In this document: positions 25,623-34,020 of the stretch, piece by piece
How the letters are laid out: each line of letters begins with the position of its first letter
Numbering within the stretch: position 1 is the first letter of the stretch
Assembly: GCA_902591665.1 (NCBI GenBank)
Contig: CACJBO010000007.1
Coordinates: 1 to 46,300, forward strand
Length of the DNA: 46,300 nucleotides
Origin: an uncultured SAR86 cluster bacterium
Lineage (GTDB): Bacteria > Pseudomonadota > Gammaproteobacteria > Magnimaribacterales > D2472
Direction: 5' to 3'
Program-made: the position numbers and the translations under genes
The notes under the pieces: model-generated
Databases searched by the model: none
Told to the model about the DNA's origin: nothing
Seen by the model: only the letters and a program-made list of their open reading frames with translations

Positions 25623-26615
25623 ATGAAAAAACGAATTCTAACAGGTATTACAACAACTGGTACTCCTCATATTGGAAATTATTTAGGTGCAATAAAACCT
25701 GCTTTAAAACAAGCAAAGAATTATGATGAATCTTATTATTTTTTAGCTGATTATCATGCAATTATTAAAAATTCTGATGATAAAGAAGTATCTGAATCTG
25801 TAAAAAATGTTGCTTTAGCATGGCTTGCCTCAGGTCTCGATGTGAATAAATCTTTTTTCTATCGACAATCAGACATACCAGAAATCCTTGAGCTTAGTTG
25901 GATTTTAAATTGTGTAACTGCAAAGGGGTTAATGAATAGATCACATGCTTACAAGGCTGCTATTAACAATAACAAGAGAGATGAAGATAAAGGCATAACA
26001 ATGGGCCTTTTTTCATATCCAATACTAATGGCTGCTGATATCTTAATGTTTAATGCTACTCATGTTCCTGTTGGGGCTGATCAAATTCAACATCTTGAGA
26101 TGACCAGAGATATTGCTGCTAGGTTTAATCATACATACAAAAAAACTTTCGAATTACCTGAGGCTATTATTCAGTCTAAGAAGGACACAGTTCCTGGTAC
26201 TGATGGTCAAAAAATGTCTAAATCTTATGGAAATATAATTCCACTATTATCTACTGAAAAACAACTAAAAAAAGCTATATCAAAGATAGTAACAAATTCA
26301 TTAGAACCTGGTGAACCTAAAGATTCATCTAACTGTACGGTATTTAAGTTATATAAATATTTTGCTTCAGATGAAATGATAAAAGAATTTGAAAATGACT
26401 ATAAGGATGGAATAGGTTGGGGTGATGCTAAAAATAAATTATTTAAAGTTGTTAATAATGAGATGACTCCAGTAAGAGAAAAATATGATTCTTTGGTTAA
26501 TGATAAAAATCTACTTAACGATTTATTAAGCGAAGGCTCTAAAAAGGTAAGGCCTATAGCCCAAGAAATGCTATCTTCTATTAGAGATAGTATAGGCATA
26601 AAGAAAATATCTTAA
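25623..26615 (+). CDS. trpS: Tryptophanyl-tRNA synthetase
   Basis: A 330-aa class I aminoacyl-tRNA synthetase that charges tRNA-Trp. The ATP-binding HIGH-type motif is TPHIGN (residues 14-19) and the KMSKS loop is at 197-201. Between them lie the Trp-pocket segments VPVGADQIQHLEMTRDIA and SYPILMAADIL. Length is typical of bacterial TrpS. The stop overlaps the start of the following MFS gene (TAATG). No T-box or attenuator is visible in the short upstream region. Confidence 0.97.
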   Translation: MKKRILTGITTTGTPHIGNYLGAIKPALKQAKNYDESYYFLADYHAIIKNSDDKEVSESVKNVALAWLASGLDVNKSFFYRQSDIPEILELSWILNCVTAKGLMNRSHAYKAAINNNKRDEDKGITMGLFSYPILMAADILMFNATHVPVGADQIQHLEMTRDIAARFNHTYKKTFELPEAIIQSKKDTVPGTDGQKMSKSYGNIIPLLSTEKQLKKAISKIVTNSLEPGEPKDSSNCTVFKLYKYFASDEMIKEFENDYKDGIGWGDAKNKLFKVVNNEMTPVREKYDSLVNDKNLLNDLLSEGSKKVRPIAQEMLSSIRDSIGIKKIS

Positions 26616-27799
26616 TGAATAAATCTGGCTCCTCTTGGCTTAAATTTGGCCTATTTACAGTTGGATTAGGTCAATCATTTGTTTTTGTTATTGTTCCCCC
26701 TTTGGCTAGAGAGTTGGGTTTATCAGAAGTACAAACATCTTCTATATTTGCATTTTCAGCTATTGGCTGGGCTTTAACTAGTGCTGCATGGGGAAGGGCT
26801 AGTGATAAATATGGAAGAAGAAATATTGCTATTCTAGGCCTTCTTGGCTACTCAGCATCATTGATAGCAATGATAACGCCATTATTTTTAGTGGAAAAAA
26901 ACTTTTTAGATTTAGTATTTCTTTTTCCATTATTGGTATTTGGTCGTATGTTAAATGGTTTATTAGGTTCTGCTACAAGGCCAGCTTCTTTTGCATATGT
27001 TGCAGACACATCATCAGAAGATAAAAGAACCGTTAAATTTGCTCGACTTGAATCAAGTTTTTTAATTGGTACAGTTGCAGGACCTTTGATTGGTGGTTTT
27101 TTAATTCTTATTTCAAAAGAAACGCCATTTTATATTTTTAGCATTCTAGGCATCATCGCTTCTATAGGCATTTATAAAAATCTAGAGAATAAATCTTCAA
27201 TACCATCAAATAATATAAAATCGTCACAAAAAGTTTCATGGACATCAAATACAGTTTGGCCATTTTTATTTATAGCCTCTATATCTAGTTTATGTCTTGC
27301 TTCATTGATTCAAACCATTGGTTTTTATCTTTTTGATACATTTTCTAGTATCGATGATCTGCCTGTTGTAATTAGTATGACCTTTGCTCTTCTTTCCATT
27401 TCAACAATCGTTAGTCAGTATATTTTTACTGATGCTTTTCCATTATCAAATAATAAGTTATTGATATACGGTATTTTATTATTGTCTTTTTCATATACTG
27501 TTATGGCTTTATATCCAAAGATTTCAGTTTATTATTTAGCTATTATTGTTAATGGCTTAGGTGGTGGGTTATTACGTCCAGCTATATCATCTTCGTTATC
27601 ACTAGCACAATCGCCTGAGCACCAAGGGTCAGTAGCAGGGTACTTAGGATCTGTTTATCCTATAGGACATATTTTGACTCCCGTTCTTGCTATGCCAATA
27701 TATGCCTATAATCCAGCATATTTATACTATTTTTCTTCGATTCTATGTTTAATATGCTTTATATTTATAATTACAAATCCTGTATTTAAACAGAAATAG
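26615..27799 (+). CDS. MFS transporter, drug-exporter (TetA-like) type
   Basis: A 394-aa, 12-helix MFS protein. The loop between helices 2 and 3 carries GRASDKYGRRNIAILGL, the classical MFS motif A (G-x3-D-x2-G-R-R). LNGLLGSATRPASFAYVADT and LIGTVAGPLIGGFL (motif-C-like G-P-x2-G-G) indicate the drug:H+ antiporter group. It is coupled to trpS by TAATG overlap and followed by hemH after 6 nt. Export direction is inferred from motif C; the substrate is unknown. Confidence 0.87.
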   Translation: MNKSGSSWLKFGLFTVGLGQSFVFVIVPPLARELGLSEVQTSSIFAFSAIGWALTSAAWGRASDKYGRRNIAILGLLGYSASLIAMITPLFLVEKNFLDLVFLFPLLVFGRMLNGLLGSATRPASFAYVADTSSEDKRTVKFARLESSFLIGTVAGPLIGGFLILISKETPFYIFSILGIIASIGIYKNLENKSSIPSNNIKSSQKVSWTSNTVWPFLFIASISSLCLASLIQTIGFYLFDTFSSIDDLPVVISMTFALLSISTIVSQYIFTDAFPLSNNKLLIYGILLLSFSYTVMALYPKISVYYLAIIVNGLGGGLLRPAISSSLSLAQSPEHQGSVAGYLGSVYPIGHILTPVLAMPIYAYNPAYLYYFSSILCLICFIFIITNPVFKQK

Positions 27800-27805
27800 C
27801 TAACT

Positions 27806-28822
27806 ATGAAAAAAGCATTACTTATTATTAATCTAGGAACACCCGACAGTCCTTCTTACTGGAGTGTTTTTAAATATTTAAGAGAGTTTTTATCTGATGA
27901 GAAGGTATTAGATATCAACCCTCTATTAAGATTTTTATTAGTTAATTTTATAATTTGTCCATTTAGGTCACTAGGTTCTTCAAAAATATATAAAAAAGTA
28001 TGGGATTCTGAATATGGTTCACCATTGCTTCATAATACAAAAGAGCTAACAAAAGTTTTATCTAGTAAATTACCTAATATCGATATTAGGTATGCAATGC
28101 GTTATCAATCACCATCAATTCAAAATGTTTTAGATGAAATGTTGCTACAGAATCCTGATGAATTAATAATCTTACCTCTATTTCCTCATTATGCAGCAGC
28201 TACTACTGGATCAGTTTATAAGGAAGTTTCAAAGTATTTAGGAGAAAAATGGGTTGTACCAAAAGTAACTTTTATTAATCAATTTTATGACAATCCATTA
28301 TTCATTGATGCATGGATAGATAAAGCAAAACAATTTGATATAAATTCATATGACAAGATTATTTTTAGTTACCATGGGGTGCCTAATAGTCATGTTGATA
28401 ATGTTTATCCAGATAGCTTATGTTCTGATAATGATTGTGAACTTGGGATTACTGATAAAAATAAATTTTGTTATAAAGCCACAGTTTATGAAACTACAAA
28501 GCTTATTGCAGATAAGTTAAATTTGGATAAATCAAAATACGAGGTAACATTTCAATCAAGGCTTACTAATAAATGGTTAGACCCTTTTACAGACAAGGTT
28601 TTAGAAGAATTACCTCTAAATAATCACAAGAAAGTGCTTGTTTTTTCACCTGCTTTTACAGCTGATTGCCTAGAAACAATTATTGAAATTGGAGACGAGT
28701 ATCAAGAATTGTTTATTGAAGCAGGTGGTGAAATCCTTGATTATGTTCCCTCTCTTAATTATTCTGATAAATGGGCTGAATCCATAATAGATATAGCAAA
28801 TCTTGGAGATAATAATGTTTAA
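27806..28822 (+). CDS. hemH: Ferrochelatase
   Basis: A 338-aa ferrochelatase that inserts Fe2+ into protoporphyrin IX, the last step of heme synthesis. Landmarks are LLIINLGTPDSPSYWSVFKY, the ILPLFPHYAAATTGSV segment, FSYHGVP with active-site His190, VTFQSRLTNKWLDP and AFTADCLETIIEIG with Glu290. Cys206, Cys211 and Cys222 cluster just after the His loop (LCSDNDCEL ... FCYKAT). This is reminiscent of the internal Fe-S ligands in some bacterial ferrochelatases, but the fourth ligand is uncertain. The stop overlaps the next SDR gene by 8 nt. Confidence 0.95.
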   Translation: MKKALLIINLGTPDSPSYWSVFKYLREFLSDEKVLDINPLLRFLLVNFIICPFRSLGSSKIYKKVWDSEYGSPLLHNTKELTKVLSSKLPNIDIRYAMRYQSPSIQNVLDEMLLQNPDELIILPLFPHYAAATTGSVYKEVSKYLGEKWVVPKVTFINQFYDNPLFIDAWIDKAKQFDINSYDKIIFSYHGVPNSHVDNVYPDSLCSDNDCELGITDKNKFCYKATVYETTKLIADKLNLDKSKYEVTFQSRLTNKWLDPFTDKVLEELPLNNHKKVLVFSPAFTADCLETIIEIGDEYQELFIEAGGEILDYVPSLNYSDKWAESIIDIANLGDNNV

Positions 28823-29687
28823 AGAAGATTTATTGAGAGGTAAAAGAATTCTTGTTACAGGTGGTGGAACTGGTCTAGGAAAAGAAATGGCAACTCATTA
28901 TGGTCAACATGGAGCAGATCTATATATATGTGGAAGAAGGGAGAATGTGCTTAAAGATACCGCTACTGAAATCGAAGATAAATATAACGTTAAAGTAAAT
29001 TATGAAACGCTAGATATTAGAGCTTCTTCTGACGTTGAAAGTTACATTGATGGAATATTTCAAGAAGGTCCCTTAGATGGCTTGGTAAATAATGCTGCAG
29101 GAAATTTTATTTCACCTACTAAAGATTTATCTCATAAAGGATTTGATGCAATAGCTAATATAGTTTTTCATGGCACTTTTTACATAACTCATTCAGTTGG
29201 TAAAAGATGGATTGAACAAAAACTTAGAGGCTCAATTATTTCTATTTTAACTACTTGGGTTTGGACTGGATCACCATATGTTGTTCCATCTGCTATGTCT
29301 AAGTCAGGCCTGCATGCAATGACTCAATCATTAGCAGCAGAATGGGGAAAATATGGAATTAAAGTCAATGCTATAGCTCCAGGCCCATTTCCTACAAAAG
29401 GAGCTTGGGATAGGCTTAACCCTGGTGGTGATAACGATTCTGATTTTATGGGTAGTGTTCCAGTTGGAAGGCTTGGAGAAATGAATGAACTACAAAATTT
29501 AGCAACTTTTTTAATGGCTGATGGTTGTGATTATCTGACTGGTCAGACTATTGCAATTGATGGAGCTCAATATCTAACAGGTGGTGGTACTTTTTCAGCA
29601 TTAGATAAAGTTAGTGAAGAAGATTGGGAACAGCTTAGAGCTATGATAAGGTCTTCAAATGACAAAGATAAAGCAAATAGAAGTTAG
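28815..29687 (+). CDS. SDR of the 2,4-dienoyl-CoA reductase type
   Basis: I take ATG 28815 as the start because GGAG (28805-28808) sits 6 nt before it; an in-frame TTG at 28803 is less likely. That gives 290 aa: VTGGGTGLGKEMATHYG cofactor loop, CGRRENVL, NNAAGNFISPTKDLS, ILTTWVWTGSPYVVPSAMSK, AAEWGKYGIKVNAIAPGPFP. The usual Tyr of the Tyr-x3-Lys pair is Ser in SAMSK, with a Tyr slightly upstream (SPYVV). This is the displaced-Tyr arrangement of dienoyl-CoA reductases. A role in unsaturated fatty-acid oxidation is therefore likely. The gene overlaps hemH by 8 nt. Confidence 0.87.
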   Translation: MFKEDLLRGKRILVTGGGTGLGKEMATHYGQHGADLYICGRRENVLKDTATEIEDKYNVKVNYETLDIRASSDVESYIDGIFQEGPLDGLVNNAAGNFISPTKDLSHKGFDAIANIVFHGTFYITHSVGKRWIEQKLRGSIISILTTWVWTGSPYVVPSAMSKSGLHAMTQSLAAEWGKYGIKVNAIAPGPFPTKGAWDRLNPGGDNDSDFMGSVPVGRLGEMNELQNLATFLMADGCDYLTGQTIAIDGAQYLTGGGTFSALDKVSEEDWEQLRAMIRSSNDKDKANRS

Positions 29688-29696
29688 GGGGTAATT

Positions 29697-31127
29697 ATGG
29701 ACACTAATACACAAGATATGCAAAGAATACTCGATGCACAAAAGAATCATTTTATTAAAGAAGGTGCTCCTTCTATAGAATTAAGAATTGATAGATTAAA
29801 TAGACTAAAAAATCTTATTATGGAAAATAGATATGATTTTGTTGATGCGCTAAATGAAGATTACGGTAATAGATCAAGAAACACATCAATAATGACAGAT
29901 GCATATAGCATCATCCCTGATATTAATAATGCCATTAAAAATATCAAAAAATGGACTAAAGTAGAAAAACGTTCATCAAATTTCCCATTTGGATTATTTG
30001 GAGCAAAATCATATGTGAAATATGAACCATTAGGAACTGTGGGGATGATATCTCCATGGAATTTTCCTGTTAATTTATCTTTTGGACCACTAGCAGCAAT
30101 CTTTGCTGCTGGCAATCAGGTTATGCATAAACCAAGCGAATTAACTCCTATCACATCTGAACTAATTAAAAGTCTTTGTGATAAAGCATATGATGAAAAT
30201 GAGTTTGCTACTTTCTTAGGAGGTCCTGAAGTAGGTGAAGCATTCACAAAACTTCATTTTGATCACCTTTTATATACAGGTTCTGGAAATATCGGAAAAC
30301 ATGTTATGCAATCTGCATCTCAAAATCTTGTCCCAGTTACTCTTGAGCTCGGTGGAAAATCACCAGTTGTAATAGGTAATTCAGCTGATATGAAAGTTTC
30401 AGCAAAAAGAATTATGTTTGGTAAGACTCTTAATGCAGGTCAGATTTGCCTTGCTCCAGACTACGTCATTGTTCATAAAGAAAAGAAGGATGAGTTTATC
30501 TCTGAAGTAGAAAATGCTATTAATGAATATTATCCATCTATTAAAGATAACGACGATTATTCATCCATTATTAATCAACGACATTTTGATAGGATTAATT
30601 CATTGATAGAAGATGCAAGGGAAAAGGGCGCAGATATTAATGAAATTAACCCATCTAATGAAGATTTCTCTCAGCAACAATTTTATAAAATACCACCAAC
30701 AATTGTTACTAACACTTCAGATGATATGAAGATTATGCAAGAAGAGATATTTGGTCCTGTTTTACCAGTCTTAGAATATGAAGATTTAAATGAAGCTCTT
30801 TCGACTATAAATTCAAAAGATAGGCCTCTAGGATTGTATTATTTTGGTAATGATAAAAATGAAGAAGAAAAAATAATGTCAAATACATCATCTGGTGGAG
30901 TTACTATCAACAATGTTGTTGGTCATATACAACAAAAAGATTTACCTTTTGGAGGGGTAGGACCATCCGGAATGGGTAGATATCAATCTTTTGATGGTTT
31001 TAAAAACTTTTCAAACCCAAGAGCTTTTTACAAAGATGTTGGATTTAAGTTTGATAAATTATTTGAGGGCATTAGACCTCCATATACAAAAAGCATAGAG
31101 AACCTAATTAAAGGATTATTAAAATAA
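29697..31127 (+). CDS. Aldehyde dehydrogenase, coniferyl-aldehyde-dehydrogenase-like (paralogue)
   Basis: A 476-aa ALDH with Asn122 in SPWNFP, Lys145 in MHKPSELTP, Glu217 in VTLELGGKSP and the nucleophile Cys251 in AGQICLAPDYV. The C-terminal GVGPSGMGRYQSFDGFKNFS is typical of the CalB/fatty-aldehyde branch (ALDH3-like). It is clearly of the same subfamily as the ALDH at 15344-16753, but its nearest partner is the DECR-like SDR gene 9 nt upstream. That suggests oxidation of lipid-derived aldehydes. GGGGG ahead of the ATG (29687-29691) is a strong Shine-Dalgarno. Confidence 0.93.
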   Translation: MDTNTQDMQRILDAQKNHFIKEGAPSIELRIDRLNRLKNLIMENRYDFVDALNEDYGNRSRNTSIMTDAYSIIPDINNAIKNIKKWTKVEKRSSNFPFGLFGAKSYVKYEPLGTVGMISPWNFPVNLSFGPLAAIFAAGNQVMHKPSELTPITSELIKSLCDKAYDENEFATFLGGPEVGEAFTKLHFDHLLYTGSGNIGKHVMQSASQNLVPVTLELGGKSPVVIGNSADMKVSAKRIMFGKTLNAGQICLAPDYVIVHKEKKDEFISEVENAINEYYPSIKDNDDYSSIINQRHFDRINSLIEDAREKGADINEINPSNEDFSQQQFYKIPPTIVTNTSDDMKIMQEEIFGPVLPVLEYEDLNEALSTINSKDRPLGLYYFGNDKNEEEKIMSNTSSGGVTINNVVGHIQQKDLPFGGVGPSGMGRYQSFDGFKNFSNPRAFYKDVGFKFDKLFEGIRPPYTKSIENLIKGLLK

Positions 31128-31134
31128 TAGTCTT

Positions 31135-32358
31135 GTGTTCAAATTACCTCTTAAATTAGCTTTTAAGTACTTTAAATCTAATAAAGGAGGTATATTTTCT
31201 TTTACTTCCTTTTTAGCTGTAACAGGACTTTCAATTGGTGTCGCAAGTTTAATTATTGTAATGTCAGTAATGAATGGCTTTGAAAAAGAGTTACAAAATA
31301 GGATTCTTGGAGTCGTACCTCATGCAGTTATATTATCTGAAGAACCCATAAAAGATTATGAAGTCTTAATAGATAAGATTAAACAAAGTGATGAGGTTAT
31401 TGAGGCTGTACCCTTTATCTCATTTCAAGCTTTGGCTACATATCAAACACTAAGTAAAGGTATATCGATAAACGGTATTGATGTAGAAGCTGAAAAAAGA
31501 GTTTCAATATTACCTGATTATATGATCTATGGTTCCTTAGATAACTTAAACAAAGATAATTCAATAATTATTGGATCTTGGCTAGCGTCCTATTTAGGAA
31601 TTTTTGTTGGAGACAGGATAAATATAACAACTTCTGATATTAAATCTTCTATCATAGGTTCTTATCCAAAATCTGTATCACTAGAAGTTGTCGGTATATT
31701 TGAACTTAGAGCAGAAATAGATCAGTCTTTAGCTTTAATCTCTCATGATTTAGCTCAAAAATTTAAGTCATTAAAAGAAGAAACCTTATCGATTAGGATT
31801 AAAACATCTGATTTATTTATCGCTGATAAAATTGCTTATGATTCAATACCTGATAATACTGGACTTTTTTCATCCTCCTGGAAAGAAACTCATGGAACAT
31901 TATTTGAAGCAATACAATTTGAGAAGCTTCTAATTGGTTTAATGTTATTTTTGATTGTTGGTGTAGCATCAATACTAGTTCTGTCGACAATAGTTATGAC
32001 GGTGAAATCAAAAGAAAGAGAAGTTGGTATCCTCAAAACAATAGGAGCTAATAATAACCAACTTGTTATGATCTTTTTCTTTCAAGGATTAATGGTTAGT
32101 ATGATAGGTTTAATTTTTGGACTACTTATTGGCTTACTAATAACATTTAATTTAAATAATTTTATAACTTTTATTGAGTCAATTCTTCAAAGAAATTTAT
32201 TAGAAGCATATTTTATTAACTATTTTCCTTATCATGTTGACTACGCACAAATACTTTTAATTTGTACTCTTTCATTTATTTTTAGTGTTATTTCTTCTCT
32301 TTTACCAGCTTTAAGGGTTATAAAACTAAATCCAACAGAGATTCTTAGGCATGAATAA
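31135..32358 (+). CDS. lolC: Lipoprotein-releasing ABC transporter permease (LolC/LolE)
   Basis: A 407-aa permease: N-terminal cytoplasmic helix and TM1 (FTSFLAVTGLSIGVASLIIV, then MSVMNGFEKEL), a ~200-residue periplasmic domain, and three C-terminal helices with VMTVKSKEREVGILKTIGA and ALRVIKLNPTEILRHE. With LolD it extracts mature lipoproteins from the inner membrane for LolA. The start is GTG. Only one permease gene is present, so it may act as a homodimer (LolF-like) unless a lolE lies elsewhere. The gene overlaps lolD by 8 nt and opens the envelope operon. Confidence 0.93.
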   Translation: MFKLPLKLAFKYFKSNKGGIFSFTSFLAVTGLSIGVASLIIVMSVMNGFEKELQNRILGVVPHAVILSEEPIKDYEVLIDKIKQSDEVIEAVPFISFQALATYQTLSKGISINGIDVEAEKRVSILPDYMIYGSLDNLNKDNSIIIGSWLASYLGIFVGDRINITTSDIKSSIIGSYPKSVSLEVVGIFELRAEIDQSLALISHDLAQKFKSLKEETLSIRIKTSDLFIADKIAYDSIPDNTGLFSSSWKETHGTLFEAIQFEKLLIGLMLFLIVGVASILVLSTIVMTVKSKEREVGILKTIGANNNQLVMIFFFQGLMVSMIGLIFGLLIGLLITFNLNNFITFIESILQRNLLEAYFINYFPYHVDYAQILLICTLSFIFSVISSLLPALRVIKLNPTEILRHE

Positions 32359-33019
32359 AATTGAATGCATTAATTTAAGTAAATCTTTCTTTGTTGATAA
32401 CAATAAAATTGAAGTTTTAGATAATATAAATATATCAATCAAAAGAGGTGATTTGGTAGCTCTTTCAGGTAGATCTGGTGCAGGTAAATCAACATTACTT
32501 CAAATCTTAGCATCTCTAGACGCTCCATCCTCAGGATCAATTAAATATGATGATAAATTAATAACATCTTTTAATAATTCTGATTTAAGCAACATAAGAC
32601 TTGTTAATTTTGGTTTTGTTTATCAGTTTCATCATTTGCTTGAAGATTTAACAGTTATTGAAAATATTTTAATTCCACTTGAAATATCAAATAAAACAAT
32701 AGATAAATCTGAAGTAATTAAAATAATAGATGAAGTTGGTCTATCTCATCGTATTAATCATCTCCCTTGGAAATTATCAGGAGGCGAAAAGCAAAGAGTG
32801 GCTATAGCTAGAGCGCTAATAAATAAACCAAATTTTATATTTTTAGATGAACCAACAGGAAATCTTGATGAAGATAATGCAGAAATTATTCAAAATCTGC
32901 TATTAGATATTTCTCGCAGATACAAGATAGCTCTTATCACAGCAACTCATGATAGTAACTTTATAAAAAACTTTGATAAAATCTATAAGATTCAAGATAT
33001 GAATCTAAATGAGGTATAA
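32351..33019 (+). CDS. lolD: Lipoprotein-releasing system ATP-binding protein
   Basis: A 222-aa ABC ATPase: Walker A GRSGAGKST, Q-loop VYQFHHLLEDLTVIEN (containing the LolD-typical FHHLL), signature LSGGEKQR, Walker B FLDEPTGNLD and switch His in TATHD. It powers the Lol permease encoded immediately upstream (8-nt overlap). The stop is directly followed by the ATG of the ExbB-type gene without a gap. Confidence 0.96.
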   Translation: MNKIECINLSKSFFVDNNKIEVLDNINISIKRGDLVALSGRSGAGKSTLLQILASLDAPSSGSIKYDDKLITSFNNSDLSNIRLVNFGFVYQFHHLLEDLTVIENILIPLEISNKTIDKSEVIKIIDEVGLSHRINHLPWKLSGGEKQRVAIARALINKPNFIFLDEPTGNLDEDNAEIIQNLLLDISRRYKIALITATHDSNFIKNFDKIYKIQDMNLNEV

Positions 33020-33619
33020 ATGACAGAGTTTATAATTGCTGGAGGGCCTTTTATGTGGCCTTTGCTTGCCTGCAGCATATTGATTATAACTATTGCAGTT
33101 GAGCGATTATGGTTTTTACAAATTAGGCTTGTTACTCCAAACGGCCTAACCAATCAAATCGTTAATCTCAACAATAAAAATCTTATAAATAATCAACAGG
33201 CCGATGAGATAGCAGAGTTGTCATCATTGGGATTTCTTCTTGTATCTTGTATTAAATATAAAGATCTTCCAAGAGAAAACTTAGAATCAAAAATTGAAGA
33301 AAAAGCAATTGAGGTTAAGTATTCTTTGGAAAGAAATTTAAATATGTTAGGAACAATAGCAACCATAAGTCCATTATTAGGTCTTCTAGGAACTGTTATT
33401 GGGATGATTACAGCTTTTACAGGTTTAAGTGAAGTTACCGGAGCTAATCCTGATGCTTTAGCTGCTGGAATATCCCAGGCTTTAATTACAACTGCTTTTG
33501 GATTGTTTATAGCTGTTCCGGGTCTTGTACTTCATAAATACTTTGAGCAAAAAGTATCATTTCTATTAATCTCTCTTCAAGTTGAAGTTTCTAGATTTAT
33601 TGACGTAATTAATAAATGA
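33020..33619 (+). CDS. exbB: MotA/TolQ/ExbB proton-channel protein
   Basis: A 199-aa inner-membrane protein with three helices. TM1 is near the N-terminus ([20 protein letters not shown]), and TM2-TM3 carry the family signature ([20 protein letters not shown], then AFTGLSEV, and [20 protein letters not shown]). It forms the proton channel with the ExbD/TolR-type partner encoded next (ATGA overlap) and energises outer-membrane transport or envelope functions. It could serve the TonB receptor at 10239-12356. ExbB is preferred over TolQ because no tolA or tolB follows. Confidence 0.9.
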   Translation: MTEFIIAGGPFMWPLLACSILIITIAVERLWFLQIRLVTPNGLTNQIVNLNNKNLINNQQADEIAELSSLGFLLVSCIKYKDLPRENLESKIEEKAIEVKYSLERNLNMLGTIATISPLLGLLGTVIGMITAFTGLSEVTGANPDALAAGISQALITTAFGLFIAVPGLVLHKYFEQKVSFLLISLQVEVSRFIDVINK

Positions 33620-34020
33620 AATTTATTAATCAAGAAAAATCCTCATTTTCGATTGAGATTACTCCTTTAATAGATATTGTATTCTTATTAGTAATTTTTT
33701 TTGTTGTTACATCTAAAGTAGGGGATTCACAATTTCTATCATTAGATCTTCCAAAGACTGAATCTTTTGAATATAACCTTGTCGAAATTAATAATGAGAT
33801 ATCAGTTACTTCAAGCGGCAATGTTTATATAAATGGAGAAATTTATAACATCAATAATTTAGATCTGATCGAACAGGCTATATTTAATCTTAATAATAAT
33901 TCTAACTCCATAGTGTTAAGCGCAGAAGCAGCCTCTCTTCATATATGGATAGTAGGTATAATGGATATACTAAATAAGAATGGATTTGATGAAGTTCAAA
34001 TAAGAACTATAGAAAAATGA
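33616..34020 (+). CDS. exbD: ExbD/TolR family protein
   Basis: A 134-aa protein with a short cytoplasmic N-terminus, one transmembrane helix ([20 protein letters not shown]) bearing the proton-carrying Asp20, and a periplasmic domain ending in [17 protein letters not shown] ... VQIRTIEK. It pairs with the ExbB-type channel upstream. Start and stop overlap both neighbours (ATGA on each side), implying strict co-translation through to the MsbA-LpxK gene. Confidence 0.93.
   Translation: MKFINQEKSSFSIEITPLIDIVFLLVIFFVVTSKVGDSQFLSLDLPKTESFEYNLVEINNEISVTSSGNVYINGEIYNINNLDLIEQAIFNLNNNSNSIVLSAEAASLHIWIVGIMDILNKNGFDEVQIRTIEK

Noticed and set aside
33020..34020. ExbB/ExbD pair as TolQ/TolR
   Set aside because: No tolA, tolB or pal follows, and the neighbours are lol and lipid A genes; naming stays ExbB/ExbD-type.
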